From UBA6265 sp964526965 (GTDB taxonomy: Bacteria; Chloroflexota; Chloroflexia; Thermomicrobiales; UBA6265): a stretch of DNA of 64,000 bases. A model generated the notes under the pieces. It searched no databases. It worked only from the letters and a program-made list of their open reading frames with translations, and was not told the origin of the DNA. Location of the stretch: positions 38,049 through 102,048 of the forward strand of contig CAZGML010000008.1 of assembly GCA_964526965.1 (NCBI GenBank), written 5' to 3'. The translations under genes were made by a program, and so were the position numbers. The first letter of the stretch is position 1; the number at the start of each line of letters is the position of its first letter. Below, piece after piece: positions 42,558 to 50,431 of this stretch.

Positions 42558-43568
42558 CTACGGTGCGGATTCAGTTGCAGGTTCCCGGGAAAGATCACGC
42601 ATGGAGAGCGATCGACGGAACCATTCGATCAAGCCAATTATCGTGATCGGGAAGTAGAGGGCGGCGTGCACCAGAATCGCGTATGCAAGGGCCTGGCTCT
42701 CAACCACGCCAAAGGCACCGCTCAGCACAAGACGTACTCCATACTCAAACTGCCCGATATACCCCGGCGCGCCGGGAATGAGTGTACTCAGGTTTGCCAC
42801 GCCGGTTGTCAGCAGCGTGACCGCCATATTCATCACTTCCCGGACCTGCGCGCCAAACCCGATTGCCAGCAGAAAGTACATGCTGGCCTCCAGTAACCAG
42901 GCGCCGATGCTGGTGAGGATGACCTTGGCGAGATCGCCACGGCTCTTGAGTACGCCGAGACCACCGAGGAAGGATTCAGCCATACTTTCAACACGTCGAC
43001 TCAGCCCCGTGGGTAGCGGACCCAAAACGATTTGAAGCAGCCGGGAAACGAAGCCCCCGGCGAACGTGAGGAGCACAACTCCCAGCAACAGGCCGGCAAA
43101 AACCAAAAACGAAATAATGGCGAGATGCTGCAGTTCGGACGTGAGCGAAACGAAAATCATGCTGAACGCCAGGAACATGAGCATCGTGATGCCGTCGAAA
43201 ATGCGCTCGACGGCGATTGTCGCCAACGCGCTGGTTTTTCGGACCTGGAATTCCCTTCCGACAACCACGCTGCGCACGAGTTCACCCGCGCGAAGCGGCA
43301 AGAGGTTGTTCGCCATAAACCCGATAATGACTACCGGGAAAAGCTGCCGGGACGTAGCGTGTGGAATGAGCGGACGTAAAAGTATCCGCCAGCGAATGGC
43401 ACGCAGATAGACCCCCACGAAGTAGAGCGCGAGCGCTGGTAGCGTCCACCAGAGGTTGGTCTGTCGGAGGGAATCACGAATCTCCCCGAAATCCTGCCCC
43501 CGAAAGGCCAGGATGAGGAAGATCACACTAATAGCAATGCCGATGCCGATTCGGATACTTCGATTCAT
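42558..43568 (-). CDS. YbhN/AglD-like flippase-fold membrane protein
   Basis: 336 residues with about eight helices, lysylphosphatidylglycerol synthase transmembrane domain family. Typical signs are RAIRWRILLRPL after helix 2, NNLLPLRAGELVR in the middle and TTGVANLSTLIPGAPGYIGQFE near the C-terminus. Members move or help transfer lipid-linked compounds; there is no C-terminal aminoacyl-transferase domain here. It lies 21 nt upstream of uppP on the same strand, and the pair suggests a lipid-carrier or envelope role. Confidence 0.87.
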   Translation of the reverse strand: MNRSIRIGIGIAISVIFLILAFRGQDFGEIRDSLRQTNLWWTLPALALYFVGVYLRAIRWRILLRPLIPHATSRQLFPVVIIGFMANNLLPLRAGELVRSVVVGREFQVRKTSALATIAVERIFDGITMLMFLAFSMIFVSLTSELQHLAIISFLVFAGLLLGVVLLTFAGGFVSRLLQIVLGPLPTGLSRRVESMAESFLGGLGVLKSRGDLAKVILTSIGAWLLEASMYFLLAIGFGAQVREVMNMAVTLLTTGVANLSTLIPGAPGYIGQFEYGVRLVLSGAFGVVESQALAYAILVHAALYFPITIIGLIEWFRRSLSMRDLSREPATESAP

Positions 43569-43602
43569 ACTCGTTGATCCGAAATCGGGGAGTCAGGCAC
43601 CA

Positions 43603-43908
43603 CTAGCGGTGACGGAAGGTAATGCGTCCGCGCGAGAGATCGTATGGGGAAAGTTCCACGACGACGCGGTCTCCTGGCAGCACGCGAATGTAGTTCTTGC
43701 GCATGCGACCACCGAGGTGACCGAGCACTTCGTGACCGTTCTCCAGCTTCACCGTGAACTGGGCATTGGGCAGCGCTTCCTGCACCACACCATCAACCGC
43801 AATTGCATCCGGGTTTGTTCGACGCGGTCCGGACGTATCTGTTCCGGCAGTCGACTGGGTTACGCCCGGTCGTCCGCCTTTTTTCTGTTGTTGTGCCTTC
43901 TTTGCCAA
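43603..43908 (-). CDS. infA: Translation initiation factor IF-1 with basic N-terminal extension
   Basis: 101 residues from the TTG at 43908, which has AAGGAG 6 nt upstream; an ATG at 43932 would give 109 residues but lacks a ribosome binding site. The C-terminal ~68 residues are the S1/OB fold of IF-1: GVVQEALPNAQFTVKLENGH, LGHLGGRMRKNYIRVLPGDRV and SPYDLSRGRITFRHR. Usual IF-1 is ~72 residues, so a basic, Gly/Gln/Thr-rich extension of ~33 residues (MAKKAQQQKKGGRP) precedes it. It binds the ribosomal A site during initiation. It does not lie in a ribosomal-protein operon here; the upstream promoter is its own. Confidence 0.85.
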   Translation of the reverse strand: MAKKAQQQKKGGRPGVTQSTAGTDTSGPRRTNPDAIAVDGVVQEALPNAQFTVKLENGHEVLGHLGGRMRKNYIRVLPGDRVVVELSPYDLSRGRITFRHR

Positions 43909-43998
43909 AAGCTTCTCCTTATAGTTATGCATGGAAATGGGCCGGGCAGCGCACGGTTTCGTGCAGATTCTGCCAGCGGCTCCCCTTACCAGCCTCTA

Positions 43999-44004
43999 AT
44001 TATA
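43999..44004 (-). promoter_or_regulatory. infA: -10 element of the infA promoter
   Basis: A perfect TATAAT on the minus strand (GCTATAATT), ~95 nt before the infA start. No good -35 match is seen at 16-18 bp. Confidence 0.45.
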
Positions 44005-44123
44005 GCGCATGAATGCAAGATTCCGGGTTACCTCGCGTCACAGAATCGTAACAATCGACGTTTGAAAGCGTGGGAGAGTCGTACACAACCATCAACTACT
44101 CACTGGGCGTCGGGAGGTGATCG

Positions 44124-44360
44124 ATGACGAACACTATGGGGATAAGCTTTCTCCTGCTGGCTGCTGTCGCGCTCATGGTCGGGTTCATCCCAATCCTTAC
44201 CTGGATCAACCTGTTGATTGCGTTGCCTCTGGCAACGATCGGAACAGTCAGCTCGGCACAAGTGGCACGCAAGGCAGGCGCGCAATCGGCCGACAAGGCC
44301 CTCTTCTGGCTCGGCCTGAGCCTCACGGCCATCATCGCTCTCCGCTGGTTGGGGGCGTAA
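44124..44360 (+). CDS. Small membrane protein of unknown function
   Basis: 78 residues with two or three membrane helices: ISFLLLAAVALMVGFIPILTWINLLIALPLA and FWLGLSLTAIIAL, here given only as regions about 8-40 and 60-73, with a polar loop ARKAGAQSADK between. The ribosome binding site GGGAGGTGATCG is excellent. It is transcribed away from infA. A hairpin with T5 follows 88 nt downstream. Resembles general two-helix membrane proteins of Chloroflexota; no function. Confidence 0.6.
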   Translation: MTNTMGISFLLLAAVALMVGFIPILTWINLLIALPLATIGTVSSAQVARKAGAQSADKALFWLGLSLTAIIALRWLGA

Positions 44361-44447
44361 CACCGCAAGCGCAGTTTGCGCTGAGCCCTGCCTGGCCCCG
44401 CAAGTCCTGATGGTTCCCGAACGTGTAACAATAAACGGAGATATTGT

Positions 44448-44475
44448 GCTCACTTTGGGAGCACGCCGTTTTTAC
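44448..44475 (+). terminator. Candidate intrinsic terminator before the M3 peptidase gene
   Basis: GTGCTC (44448-44453) pairs with GAGCAC (44461-44466) around 7 nt, then GCCG and TTTTT (44471-44475). It would separate the small membrane protein gene from the peptidase gene. Short stem, moderate strength. Confidence 0.5.
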
Positions 44476-44495
44476 ACACTTCGAGAAAGGCTTAC

Positions 44496-46208
44496 ATGTC
44501 CCTCACCATCCCTACGCCGGAGCAGTTCTCTGATATGACCTGGGAGCAGATCGAGCCGCTCTATACCTCACTGGTCGAACGTGAACTCCCCAACGACGAC
44601 GCAACCAAAGCCTGGCTGCAAGACTGGAACGATCTTGACACCAGCCTGATGGAAGCTGCATCGGTCGCAAATGTTGCGGTCAGCTGCGACAGCCAGAATG
44701 AAGAGAAGGAAGCGCGCCACCTGCGCTTTTCCAGCGAGATCATGCCGCAGCGCGGCAAAATCGCGAACTCGCTGATTGCCAAGTTGCTCGATTCCGGCTA
44801 TGCGCCGGAGGAACTCGAAACCGTTTTGCGACGCGCCCGCACCGATCAGGAGATCTTCCGCGAGGAGAACGTGCCGCTCAAGCAGGAACTCAGCAAACTC
44901 ACCAACGCGTACAACAAAATCGCTGGCGCAATGACTGTCGAATGGGAAGGCGAGGACGTGCCGCTAAGTCGACTCAACCCGTTCATGCAGCATCCCGATC
45001 GCGACGTGCGCGAGCGTGCCTGGCGCCTGCATTTGCAGCCATACATCGACCAGCGGGATGAACTGGCGGACATCTTCGACAAGCAGCTCGAGATTCGCCA
45101 GCAGATCGCGAAAAACGCAGGTTTTGCCAACTACCGCGATTACATCTTCGCGGAGAAGTATCGCTACGATTACACGCCAGAGGATTCCTACCGCTTCCAC
45201 GATGCGGTCGAGCAAACGTTCGTACCGGCATTGCGCGAGCTCAACGAGGATCGCAAGGCAAAGATGGGCGTGGATTCGCTGCGACCGTGGGACCTGAGCC
45301 AGGATCCTGAGGGACGCCCGCCGCTTACACCGTACGAAGACATGGACGAAATGACGGCGACCGCGCAGAAGGTGTTCGCCAAGGTTGATCCGATTTTCGG
45401 CGAACAGTTCGGTATCATGCGAGAAGAGAACCTGCTCGATCTCGAAAGTCGTACCGGCAAGCGCCCCGGTGGATTCTGCACCAGCTTCCCATACCGCAAA
45501 CGACCGTTCATTTTCATGAACGCATCCGGTACCGGCGGCGATATTCGCACGCTGCTGCACGAGGCGGGTCATGCCTTCCACGGCTTTGCCACCATGGAGC
45601 ACCTCCCTTACCTCAGCCAACGTCGCTACGGAAGCGAGATGGCGGAAGTTGCCAGCATGAGCATGGAACTGCTCGCCTCACCGTATCTCCACAAGGATGA
45701 AGGCGGCTTCTACGATGATGCCGGTTACGCCCGGGCCCGCATTGAACACCTGGAGGGCATCATACGCCTCTTTACCTGGGTGGCACCGGTCGATGCGTTC
45801 CAGCAGTGGATTTACACGGATCCAGCCGCAGCTGACCGGGATGCCCGCGACAAAAAATGGGTAGAAATCTGGAATCGATTCGACCCCGATACCGACTGGA
45901 CCGACCTGAACGACTGGCGCGTAGCTCGTTGGTACAAGCAGCTACACATCTTCCTCTACCCGTTCTATTACATCGAATACGCGCTCGCTCAGCTTGGTGC
46001 CCTGCAGGTGTGGAGAAATGCCTTACAGGATCAGGAAAAAGCAGTGGAAGACTACCAGGCAGCATTGGCACTTGGCGGAAGTCGACCGCTTCCGGAACTG
46101 TATGGACGTGCTGGTGCCCGGCTCATTTTCGATGCGGAAGGTATGGCAGAATTGGTACAGTTGATGCAGCGTGAAATTGACTCACTAAAGGTCAGTGAAA
46201 CCGCATGA
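44496..46208 (+). CDS. M3-family oligoendopeptidase (PepF-like)
   Basis: 570 residues, normal for the family. The zinc motif HEAGH is at 355-359, with the third ligand Glu in EVASMSMELL about 25 residues on. FIFMNASGTGGDI precedes the motif and the HIFLYPFYYIEYALAQLGAL segment closes the active site, as in M3 enzymes. A cytosolic peptidase that cuts oligopeptides; it may work with the peptide importer at 31-36 kb. GAAAGG precedes the ATG. Coupled by ATGA overlap to the membrane protein gene downstream. Confidence 0.94.
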   Translation: MSLTIPTPEQFSDMTWEQIEPLYTSLVERELPNDDATKAWLQDWNDLDTSLMEAASVANVAVSCDSQNEEKEARHLRFSSEIMPQRGKIANSLIAKLLDSGYAPEELETVLRRARTDQEIFREENVPLKQELSKLTNAYNKIAGAMTVEWEGEDVPLSRLNPFMQHPDRDVRERAWRLHLQPYIDQRDELADIFDKQLEIRQQIAKNAGFANYRDYIFAEKYRYDYTPEDSYRFHDAVEQTFVPALRELNEDRKAKMGVDSLRPWDLSQDPEGRPPLTPYEDMDEMTATAQKVFAKVDPIFGEQFGIMREENLLDLESRTGKRPGGFCTSFPYRKRPFIFMNASGTGGDIRTLLHEAGHAFHGFATMEHLPYLSQRRYGSEMAEVASMSMELLASPYLHKDEGGFYDDAGYARARIEHLEGIIRLFTWVAPVDAFQQWIYTDPAAADRDARDKKWVEIWNRFDPDTDWTDLNDWRVARWYKQLHIFLYPFYYIEYALAQLGALQVWRNALQDQEKAVEDYQAALALGGSRPLPELYGRAGARLIFDAEGMAELVQLMQREIDSLKVSETA

Positions 46209-46936
46209 ACCCAGTCAACATCCTCGTCAATATAGCCATTCCGGTCATCGTGCTGTTCACACTCAGTGCGCCAGACCGGCTTGGCCCCGTGCCTGCCTTA
46301 CTGATCGCCATTGGTATTCCGGCGGTGTGGGGTATGGTTGGCCTGATCCGAACCCGGAAGGTGGAAACGTCTTCGATTCTCGGTGTGATCAGCGTATTGG
46401 CGACGGGCGTGATTGGCGTGTTCGAATTGAGCACGCGGCTGTTTGCATTCAAGGAGGCGGCGATTCCGCTCGGCTTCGCCGCGCTCCTGCTGGCCAGCAA
46501 TACCACCAAATTTCCCATCGTTACACTTCTTGCCGATATGGTGCAGCGCCGCGAGAAGGTACTCACCACCGTGGAGCGCCTGGATCGGCAGCAGGAATAT
46601 CATCAACACCTGGTTCGCTCAGGCTCTATCTGGGCTGGCATCATGTCCCTGAGCGGAGTTCTCAAGTTCGCGCTCGCAACCTGGCTGGTGCGTGCGCCAG
46701 CCGGCACGGAGTCGTTCAATCACCAGCTTGCCCAGTACGAGCTTTGGCAACTCCCGACGACGTTCTCCCTCACTGGAGTTCTTATTCTGAGTCTTATTTG
46801 CTATATGGGGCATGGCACTGCCGCCATTACCGGTCTCACCCCTGGTGATGTGCTGCGAGGCGGACACCGCACGGCAAAGATGGTGCATCGGTTCATGCCA
46901 ATTACCAGGCTGTTTGGCGCTAAACGACCGGCGTAA
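46205..46936 (+). CDS. VC0807-family (septation-protein-A-like) membrane protein
   Basis: 243 residues with about five to six helices. VNILVNIAIPVIVLFTLSAP opens the protein, followed by LGPVPALLIAIGIPAVWG and FKEAAIPLGFAALLLAS, the pattern of the VC0807 group related to YciB/IspZ. Function unknown; the related YciB family acts in the cell envelope. It overlaps the peptidase gene by 4 nt, so the two are produced together. Its 3' end overlaps that of the convergent VOC gene by 17 nt. Confidence 0.7.
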   Translation: MNPVNILVNIAIPVIVLFTLSAPDRLGPVPALLIAIGIPAVWGMVGLIRTRKVETSSILGVISVLATGVIGVFELSTRLFAFKEAAIPLGFAALLLASNTTKFPIVTLLADMVQRREKVLTTVERLDRQQEYHQHLVRSGSIWAGIMSLSGVLKFALATWLVRAPAGTESFNHQLAQYELWQLPTTFSLTGVLILSLICYMGHGTAAITGLTPGDVLRGGHRTAKMVHRFMPITRLFGAKRPA

Positions 46937-47288
46937 GAATCTCGACCCGATTACCAAACGGATCCTCAGTGTAGAAGCGACGATAACCCGGGAGCCGTTC
47001 ATCTGGCTTCACCATGTAACCAGCTTCGCGTAGCGTAGTCGCAACCCGCTCCAGGTCATCCACCTGGTAGGCGACATGTGCCTTCTTTGCGGGCGCAAAG
47101 TTGACTTCCACGCCAATGTGGAGGTCTATGGATCCCGTGGCAAACCAGACCCCACCATCTGGTTTCAACGTATCCGGCTTTTCCATCTCCGGGAATCCCA
47201 GAAGCTCGCCATAGAACTGGCGAGCATCGTCCTCCCGACCGACGGGCATGGTCACCTGCACGTGATGGATAGCCGGGTGATTAGTCAT
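46920..47288 (-). CDS. VOC-family (glyoxalase-fold) protein
   Basis: 122 residues, two beta-alpha-beta-beta-beta modules. HHVQVTMPVGREDDARQFYGELLG carries the first metal-ligand His; the last ligand Glu lies in DPFGNRVEILTP. Short single-chain members are dioxygenases, lyases or antibiotic-resistance proteins; the substrate cannot be told. Its start lies 8 nt inside the end of rex, so it is read with rex and may share redox control. Confidence 0.85.
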   Translation of the reverse strand: MTNHPAIHHVQVTMPVGREDDARQFYGELLGFPEMEKPDTLKPDGGVWFATGSIDLHIGVEVNFAPAKKAHVAYQVDDLERVATTLREAGYMVKPDERLPGYRRFYTEDPFGNRVEILTPVV

Positions 47289-48012
47289 TGATGTAGTAGG
47301 TCATGCTTTGCAACGCGCTTACCGGATCGATCTCGCGCACGGTGACGTGCTCGGGGACGCGCAATATGACCGGGGCGTAGTTCAGGATAGCTTCAACACC
47401 ACCCGCAACGAGTATGTCTGCGGTTTCCTGGGCGGTCTTCCGTGGAGTCGCGATAATGCCAACGCGAATATCCTCATCGCGCACGGTTCGCTCGAGCTCG
47501 TTCATCGGCTGGATTTCCATGCCATTGACTTCCGTACCCGCGGACGATTCATCAGCATCGAACAGCCCGACAATTGCAAATGAGGATCGCCGGAATCCCC
47601 GGTAGTTCGCAATGGCGTGCCCGAGTTTACCCATGCCACAGAGAACCATGGACCACGTGCGGTCCAGCTTAAGAATTTCCTCGATGGTGTTACGCAGGTA
47701 GCCGATATCGTAGCCCTTGCCCTGCCTGCCGAATTTGCCGAAGTAGCTGAGATCGCGCCGAATTTGCGCGGCAGTCACGCCGATCAGGCGAGCGAGCTCT
47801 TCTGACGAAACAGAGGTTTGGTCCTGCTCCTGTAGCAACGTAAGGGTGCGCACATAGATGGGGAGCCGCCGTATGACCACGTCGGGGATATTGAGCTGGG
47901 CCATTGCTTCGGCCTCGTTATCCAACTCCATATCAACCTGGTAGTCCGACTGTTCTGATTCAACGTCATCGTCGAATCGATCGATTGATGATGATCTAAT
48001 TATCGCTGGCAT
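47281..48012 (-). CDS. rex: Redox-sensing transcriptional repressor Rex
   Basis: 243 residues. The N-terminal winged helix has IRRLPIYVRTLTLL, then SSEELARLIGVTAAQIRRDLSYFG and FGRQGKGYDI. The Rossmann half carries GMGKLG for NAD(H), then the family's DPVSALQ near the end. Rex dimers leave DNA when NADH rises, relieving repression of fermentation and respiration genes. A ~40-residue acidic N-terminal extension is unusual; a start near residue 28 or 37 is possible, as the ATG at 48012 has only a distant ribosome binding site. A Rex operator lies 55 nt upstream. The VOC gene overlaps its end. Confidence 0.93.
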   Translation of the reverse strand: MPAIIRSSSIDRFDDDVESEQSDYQVDMELDNEAEAMAQLNIPDVVIRRLPIYVRTLTLLQEQDQTSVSSEELARLIGVTAAQIRRDLSYFGKFGRQGKGYDIGYLRNTIEEILKLDRTWSMVLCGMGKLGHAIANYRGFRRSSFAIVGLFDADESSAGTEVNGMEIQPMNELERTVRDEDIRVGIIATPRKTAQETADILVAGGVEAILNYAPVILRVPEHVTVREIDPVSALQSMTYYIND

Positions 48013-48066
48013 TGGGTTCGTGATCCTGTTTTATAGAAAGCGCGATCAAATCGGCCAATGACTCTA

Positions 48067-48084
48067 TTGTGACGCAGTTCACAA
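48067..48084. promoter_or_regulatory. Rex operator (ROP site)
   Basis: TTGTGAC-GCAG-TTCACAA differs from the palindromic Rex consensus TTGTGAA-N4-TTCACAA at a single position. It lies 55-72 nt before rex and 75 nt after the SnoaL-like stop, so autoregulation of rex and the VOC gene is likely. Confidence 0.8.
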
Positions 48085-48159
48085 CTCAATGCCAAATGAA
48101 CCCGTGAAGTTATCGGCTACCTCGGTGATTGCCTTATGTTTGTGATGCAGTTTTGGCGG

Positions 48160-48588
48160 TTACTCAGGATCCCAGAAAACGCGCTGGAACTCGGCGCTGT
48201 CATAATACCCAACAACGCTGACGATTTTTCCACCGCTAACGCGGATGACCGCGAGCTGTTCGCTGATGCGCTCTCGCCCCTGCCGTGGGCTGTATTCACG
48301 AATCACATACATCACCGCACCCCGATCTGGTTGGGCAATAACGTCTGTTACATCCCAGTGCGCGTTGGGATAGCTGCTGACTACCGTGCCGAAATAGGCG
48401 ACGATTTCATCCGCCGGGCGAATGGGTGCGCTATGTGGATGCACGCGAAAGGTGCAATTTGCAGCCAGCGTATTGCGCAGGCGTCGAGGGTCGCGAGAGT
48501 CCAGCGCGAGGAAGAACTCGCGACCGAGGGCCTCAACGATCTCTGTTTCACTGAGTCCGGAAGCGTGGGTGTTTGAGGAATCCGACAC
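48160..48588 (-). CDS. SnoaL-like / NTF2-fold protein
   Basis: 142 residues of the cone-like NTF2 fold: EALGREFFLALDSRDPRRLRN, a CTFRVHPHSAPIRPADEIVAYF segment (about 47-68), then the strands VMYVIREYSP, SEQLAVIRVSGGKIVSVVGYYD. Such proteins are small hydrolases, isomerases or ligand-binding domains. The gene starts 9 nt after the stop of the DinB-like gene upstream, so they are probably cotranscribed. Substrate unknown. Confidence 0.78.
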   Translation of the reverse strand: MSDSSNTHASGLSETEIVEALGREFFLALDSRDPRRLRNTLAANCTFRVHPHSAPIRPADEIVAYFGTVVSSYPNAHWDVTDVIAQPDRGAVMYVIREYSPRQGRERISEQLAVIRVSGGKIVSVVGYYDSAEFQRVFWDPE

Positions 48589-48597
48589 GGATTGCTC

Positions 48598-49221
48598 CTA
48601 TATCTCGACGTTCGTGGGCAGAAGCTCAAGCAGCTCATCGAGCGGCGTCTGCTGGATCTCGGCGATACCTTCGCGAGCACCAGAATCCGTCAATGTGAAA
48701 TCCATGGCGCGCAGCATTCGGTAATCGTGCTCTGCGAGTTGCTCGGCAAGCTGCCGAATAGTGGCGTTTTCGTGGATGCGGCTATAGCCTTCCAGGTTCC
48801 ACGCGGCATCTGGCAGTTGGCGCAACAGACCACAGGTGTGCTGGCGCAGGCGGCGGAATCCACCCATCAACTCAACCGTCGACCAATTTTGGTCACCCAT
48901 TCGCAGGTAGGCGTTTGGTTCGTGGGCCGGAATCTGATCCATGTCCGGATCAGTGTCATAGGCAATAACGTACATGCGCGGGTAAATGAACTGCTCGTTG
49001 TCGCGCATGCGAATAACAAGATCTCGCACGGTTGGCTCACCGTAATGGCGGGTTCGCTCCAATTTGTTGCGGTCGTGAATAGGAGTGAGCCAGCGGCTGA
49101 GATGATGGACGGTGTAATGCAGCCGAAGGATCAAGGCGTTGTTATCGTGCTCCCTGATCTTCTGCACGACTTCGTCGCTTACTGGTGCATCAACACTAAC
49201 GAATTCTGTACTTCTGGCCAT
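48598..49221 (-). CDS. DinB-superfamily four-helix protein (first)
   Basis: 207 residues. Helical bundle with the metal-ligand pattern of DinB-like proteins: HHLSRWLTPIHD, LRQHTCGLLRQL and LAEHDYRMLRAMDF. Members are thiol transferases (mycothiol or bacillithiol dependent), isomerases or stress proteins. The N-terminal half (LVIRMRDNEQFIYPRMYVIAYD) contains the DNE segment often seen at helix 2. It lies between the second DinB gene (89 nt upstream) and the SnoaL-like gene. Substrate unknown. Confidence 0.75.
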   Translation of the reverse strand: MARSTEFVSVDAPVSDEVVQKIREHDNNALILRLHYTVHHLSRWLTPIHDRNKLERTRHYGEPTVRDLVIRMRDNEQFIYPRMYVIAYDTDPDMDQIPAHEPNAYLRMGDQNWSTVELMGGFRRLRQHTCGLLRQLPDAAWNLEGYSRIHENATIRQLAEQLAEHDYRMLRAMDFTLTDSGAREGIAEIQQTPLDELLELLPTNVEI

Positions 49222-49310
49222 TTTGCGCTCCCCAGTTCACCCTGACAGCATGGAGCCCACCACTCGTTGCAGGGTGGGATGTGTTTGTTGCCCCCTATTA
49301 TGGCACGAAC

Positions 49311-49805
49311 CTAGGTGATTGCTTCCATGATTTCTGCGATGTGATTCTCATCATGGGCGATCACACGCTCCATGAGCCAGGCGATCGTGATTTCGCCATG
49401 GTCGGCGAGGATGGCTTTGCGGTTCCAACCTTCTTCATCCAGCCCGGAAAGCGTTTCCACAAGGTTGGCGCGCAGGGCGGTAAATGCCGCGATGACGTCG
49501 TCACTATTGCGTGACGCGTAATCGTGCTCGATGCTCCAGAGGGAATCGTCGTACGCCTCGAGTTCGGGCGTATCCTCGTGCAGCATGCGGGCCACGCGCT
49601 CGCCGGTGATCTCTTCCCAATCCTGCTGGTCGCACAGGATTTCCACAACGCCAACGCCGCCATCCTGGCCGGGTTGGCGAAGATCGTCGGCAGTGCGATC
49701 CCCGATCAGGCGAAGAATCGTCGCCGGCACAGCTTCGAGCCGATCCACAAGTTCGGCGCGAGATTCCGGCTGCCCAACGTTTGCGTTTGATTCCTGATTG
49801 ATCAT
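49311..49805 (-). CDS. DinB-superfamily four-helix protein (second)
   Basis: 164 residues. AELVDRLEAVPATILRLIGDRT, then VVEILCDQQDWEEITGERVARML, and a final ITIAWLMERVIAHDENHIAEI, whose HDENH holds the metal-ligand His pair. The second helix has CDQQDW where many members have HxxxH, so one ligand may be missing. The ATG at 49805 has CAGGAG 4 nt upstream and overlaps the JAMM gene's stop by 4 nt, so the two are coupled. Not homologous enough to the first DinB gene by eye to call a recent duplication. Confidence 0.78.
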   Translation of the reverse strand: MINQESNANVGQPESRAELVDRLEAVPATILRLIGDRTADDLRQPGQDGGVGVVEILCDQQDWEEITGERVARMLHEDTPELEAYDDSLWSIEHDYASRNSDDVIAAFTALRANLVETLSGLDEEGWNRKAILADHGEITIAWLMERVIAHDENHIAEIMEAIT

Positions 49806-50311
49806 GCGTCTCCTGACAATGATTCTGCATTCACATGTCCGCTGCCGACGTGTACCGGTACAGACTGCACGTTGGTGAGGCCCTGGTGCTCCACCAACCT
49901 CCATGCCTGTAACGACGGTGGATGTTCGGCAAACGAAACGATAAGCATTAACGCTTCAGGATAATTCCATTCATTCACGTCAGATGTGGACGGTGTTGCC
50001 GGTCCACGCAAATGTGAATGCACAATTGCTCCGAGATGCAACCCCTGCTCCCGAAATGTTCGGAAAGCTGAAATAACATCTTGCGGATCCATGGTGTACC
50101 TCACCGGCGATGCTTCAGTGTTCCGGCCCGGAATAAACAGGGCCGCAGTTGCTTCAATGCCGGTATCTGTGCGGACCGGTGCGTGCACGCCAAGCATGCC
50201 CACGCCCTCGTTGGGCGCACTCTGCAAAAGGTGGACCATAATCTCCGACCGCAGTTCCTGCGGCAGATATAGTGTATCGACTGATGAAACAGGGATGTCA
50301 ATGTTCGACAT
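49802..50311 (-). CDS. JAMM/MPN-domain metalloprotease-like protein (M67 family)
   Basis: 169 residues, essentially one JAMM domain. The zinc signature is intact: Glu in NEGVGMLGV, then HSH and, nine residues on, PSTSD, giving HxHx(n)SxxD with the catalytic Glu. Bacterial relatives remove ubiquitin-like or sulfur-carrier tails from proteins, or split small conjugates such as cysteine adducts. GGGGGAGG precedes the ATG. The DinB gene downstream overlaps it by 4 nt. No ThiS/MoaD/ubiquitin-like gene was seen in the window. Divergent from the M1-like peptidase gene, 120 nt apart. Confidence 0.83.
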   Translation of the reverse strand: MSNIDIPVSSVDTLYLPQELRSEIMVHLLQSAPNEGVGMLGVHAPVRTDTGIEATAALFIPGRNTEASPVRYTMDPQDVISAFRTFREQGLHLGAIVHSHLRGPATPSTSDVNEWNYPEALMLIVSFAEHPPSLQAWRLVEHQGLTNVQSVPVHVGSGHVNAESLSGDA

Positions 50312-50431
50312 ATGGCCTCCCCCAAATGCATGGCGAATAACACCTACAATGGTGCCAACACCCGTGCGGACCAACTCGCACATCGGCGGATTGTACACCG
50401 AAATCGACCTAGCCCTACCGGGAGGCCTGTT

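Noticed and set aside
46920..46936. The 17-nt overlap of convergent genes as a sign of a wrong stop or frameshift
   Set aside because: Both C-termini are of normal length and match their families, so it is ordinary 3' overlap.
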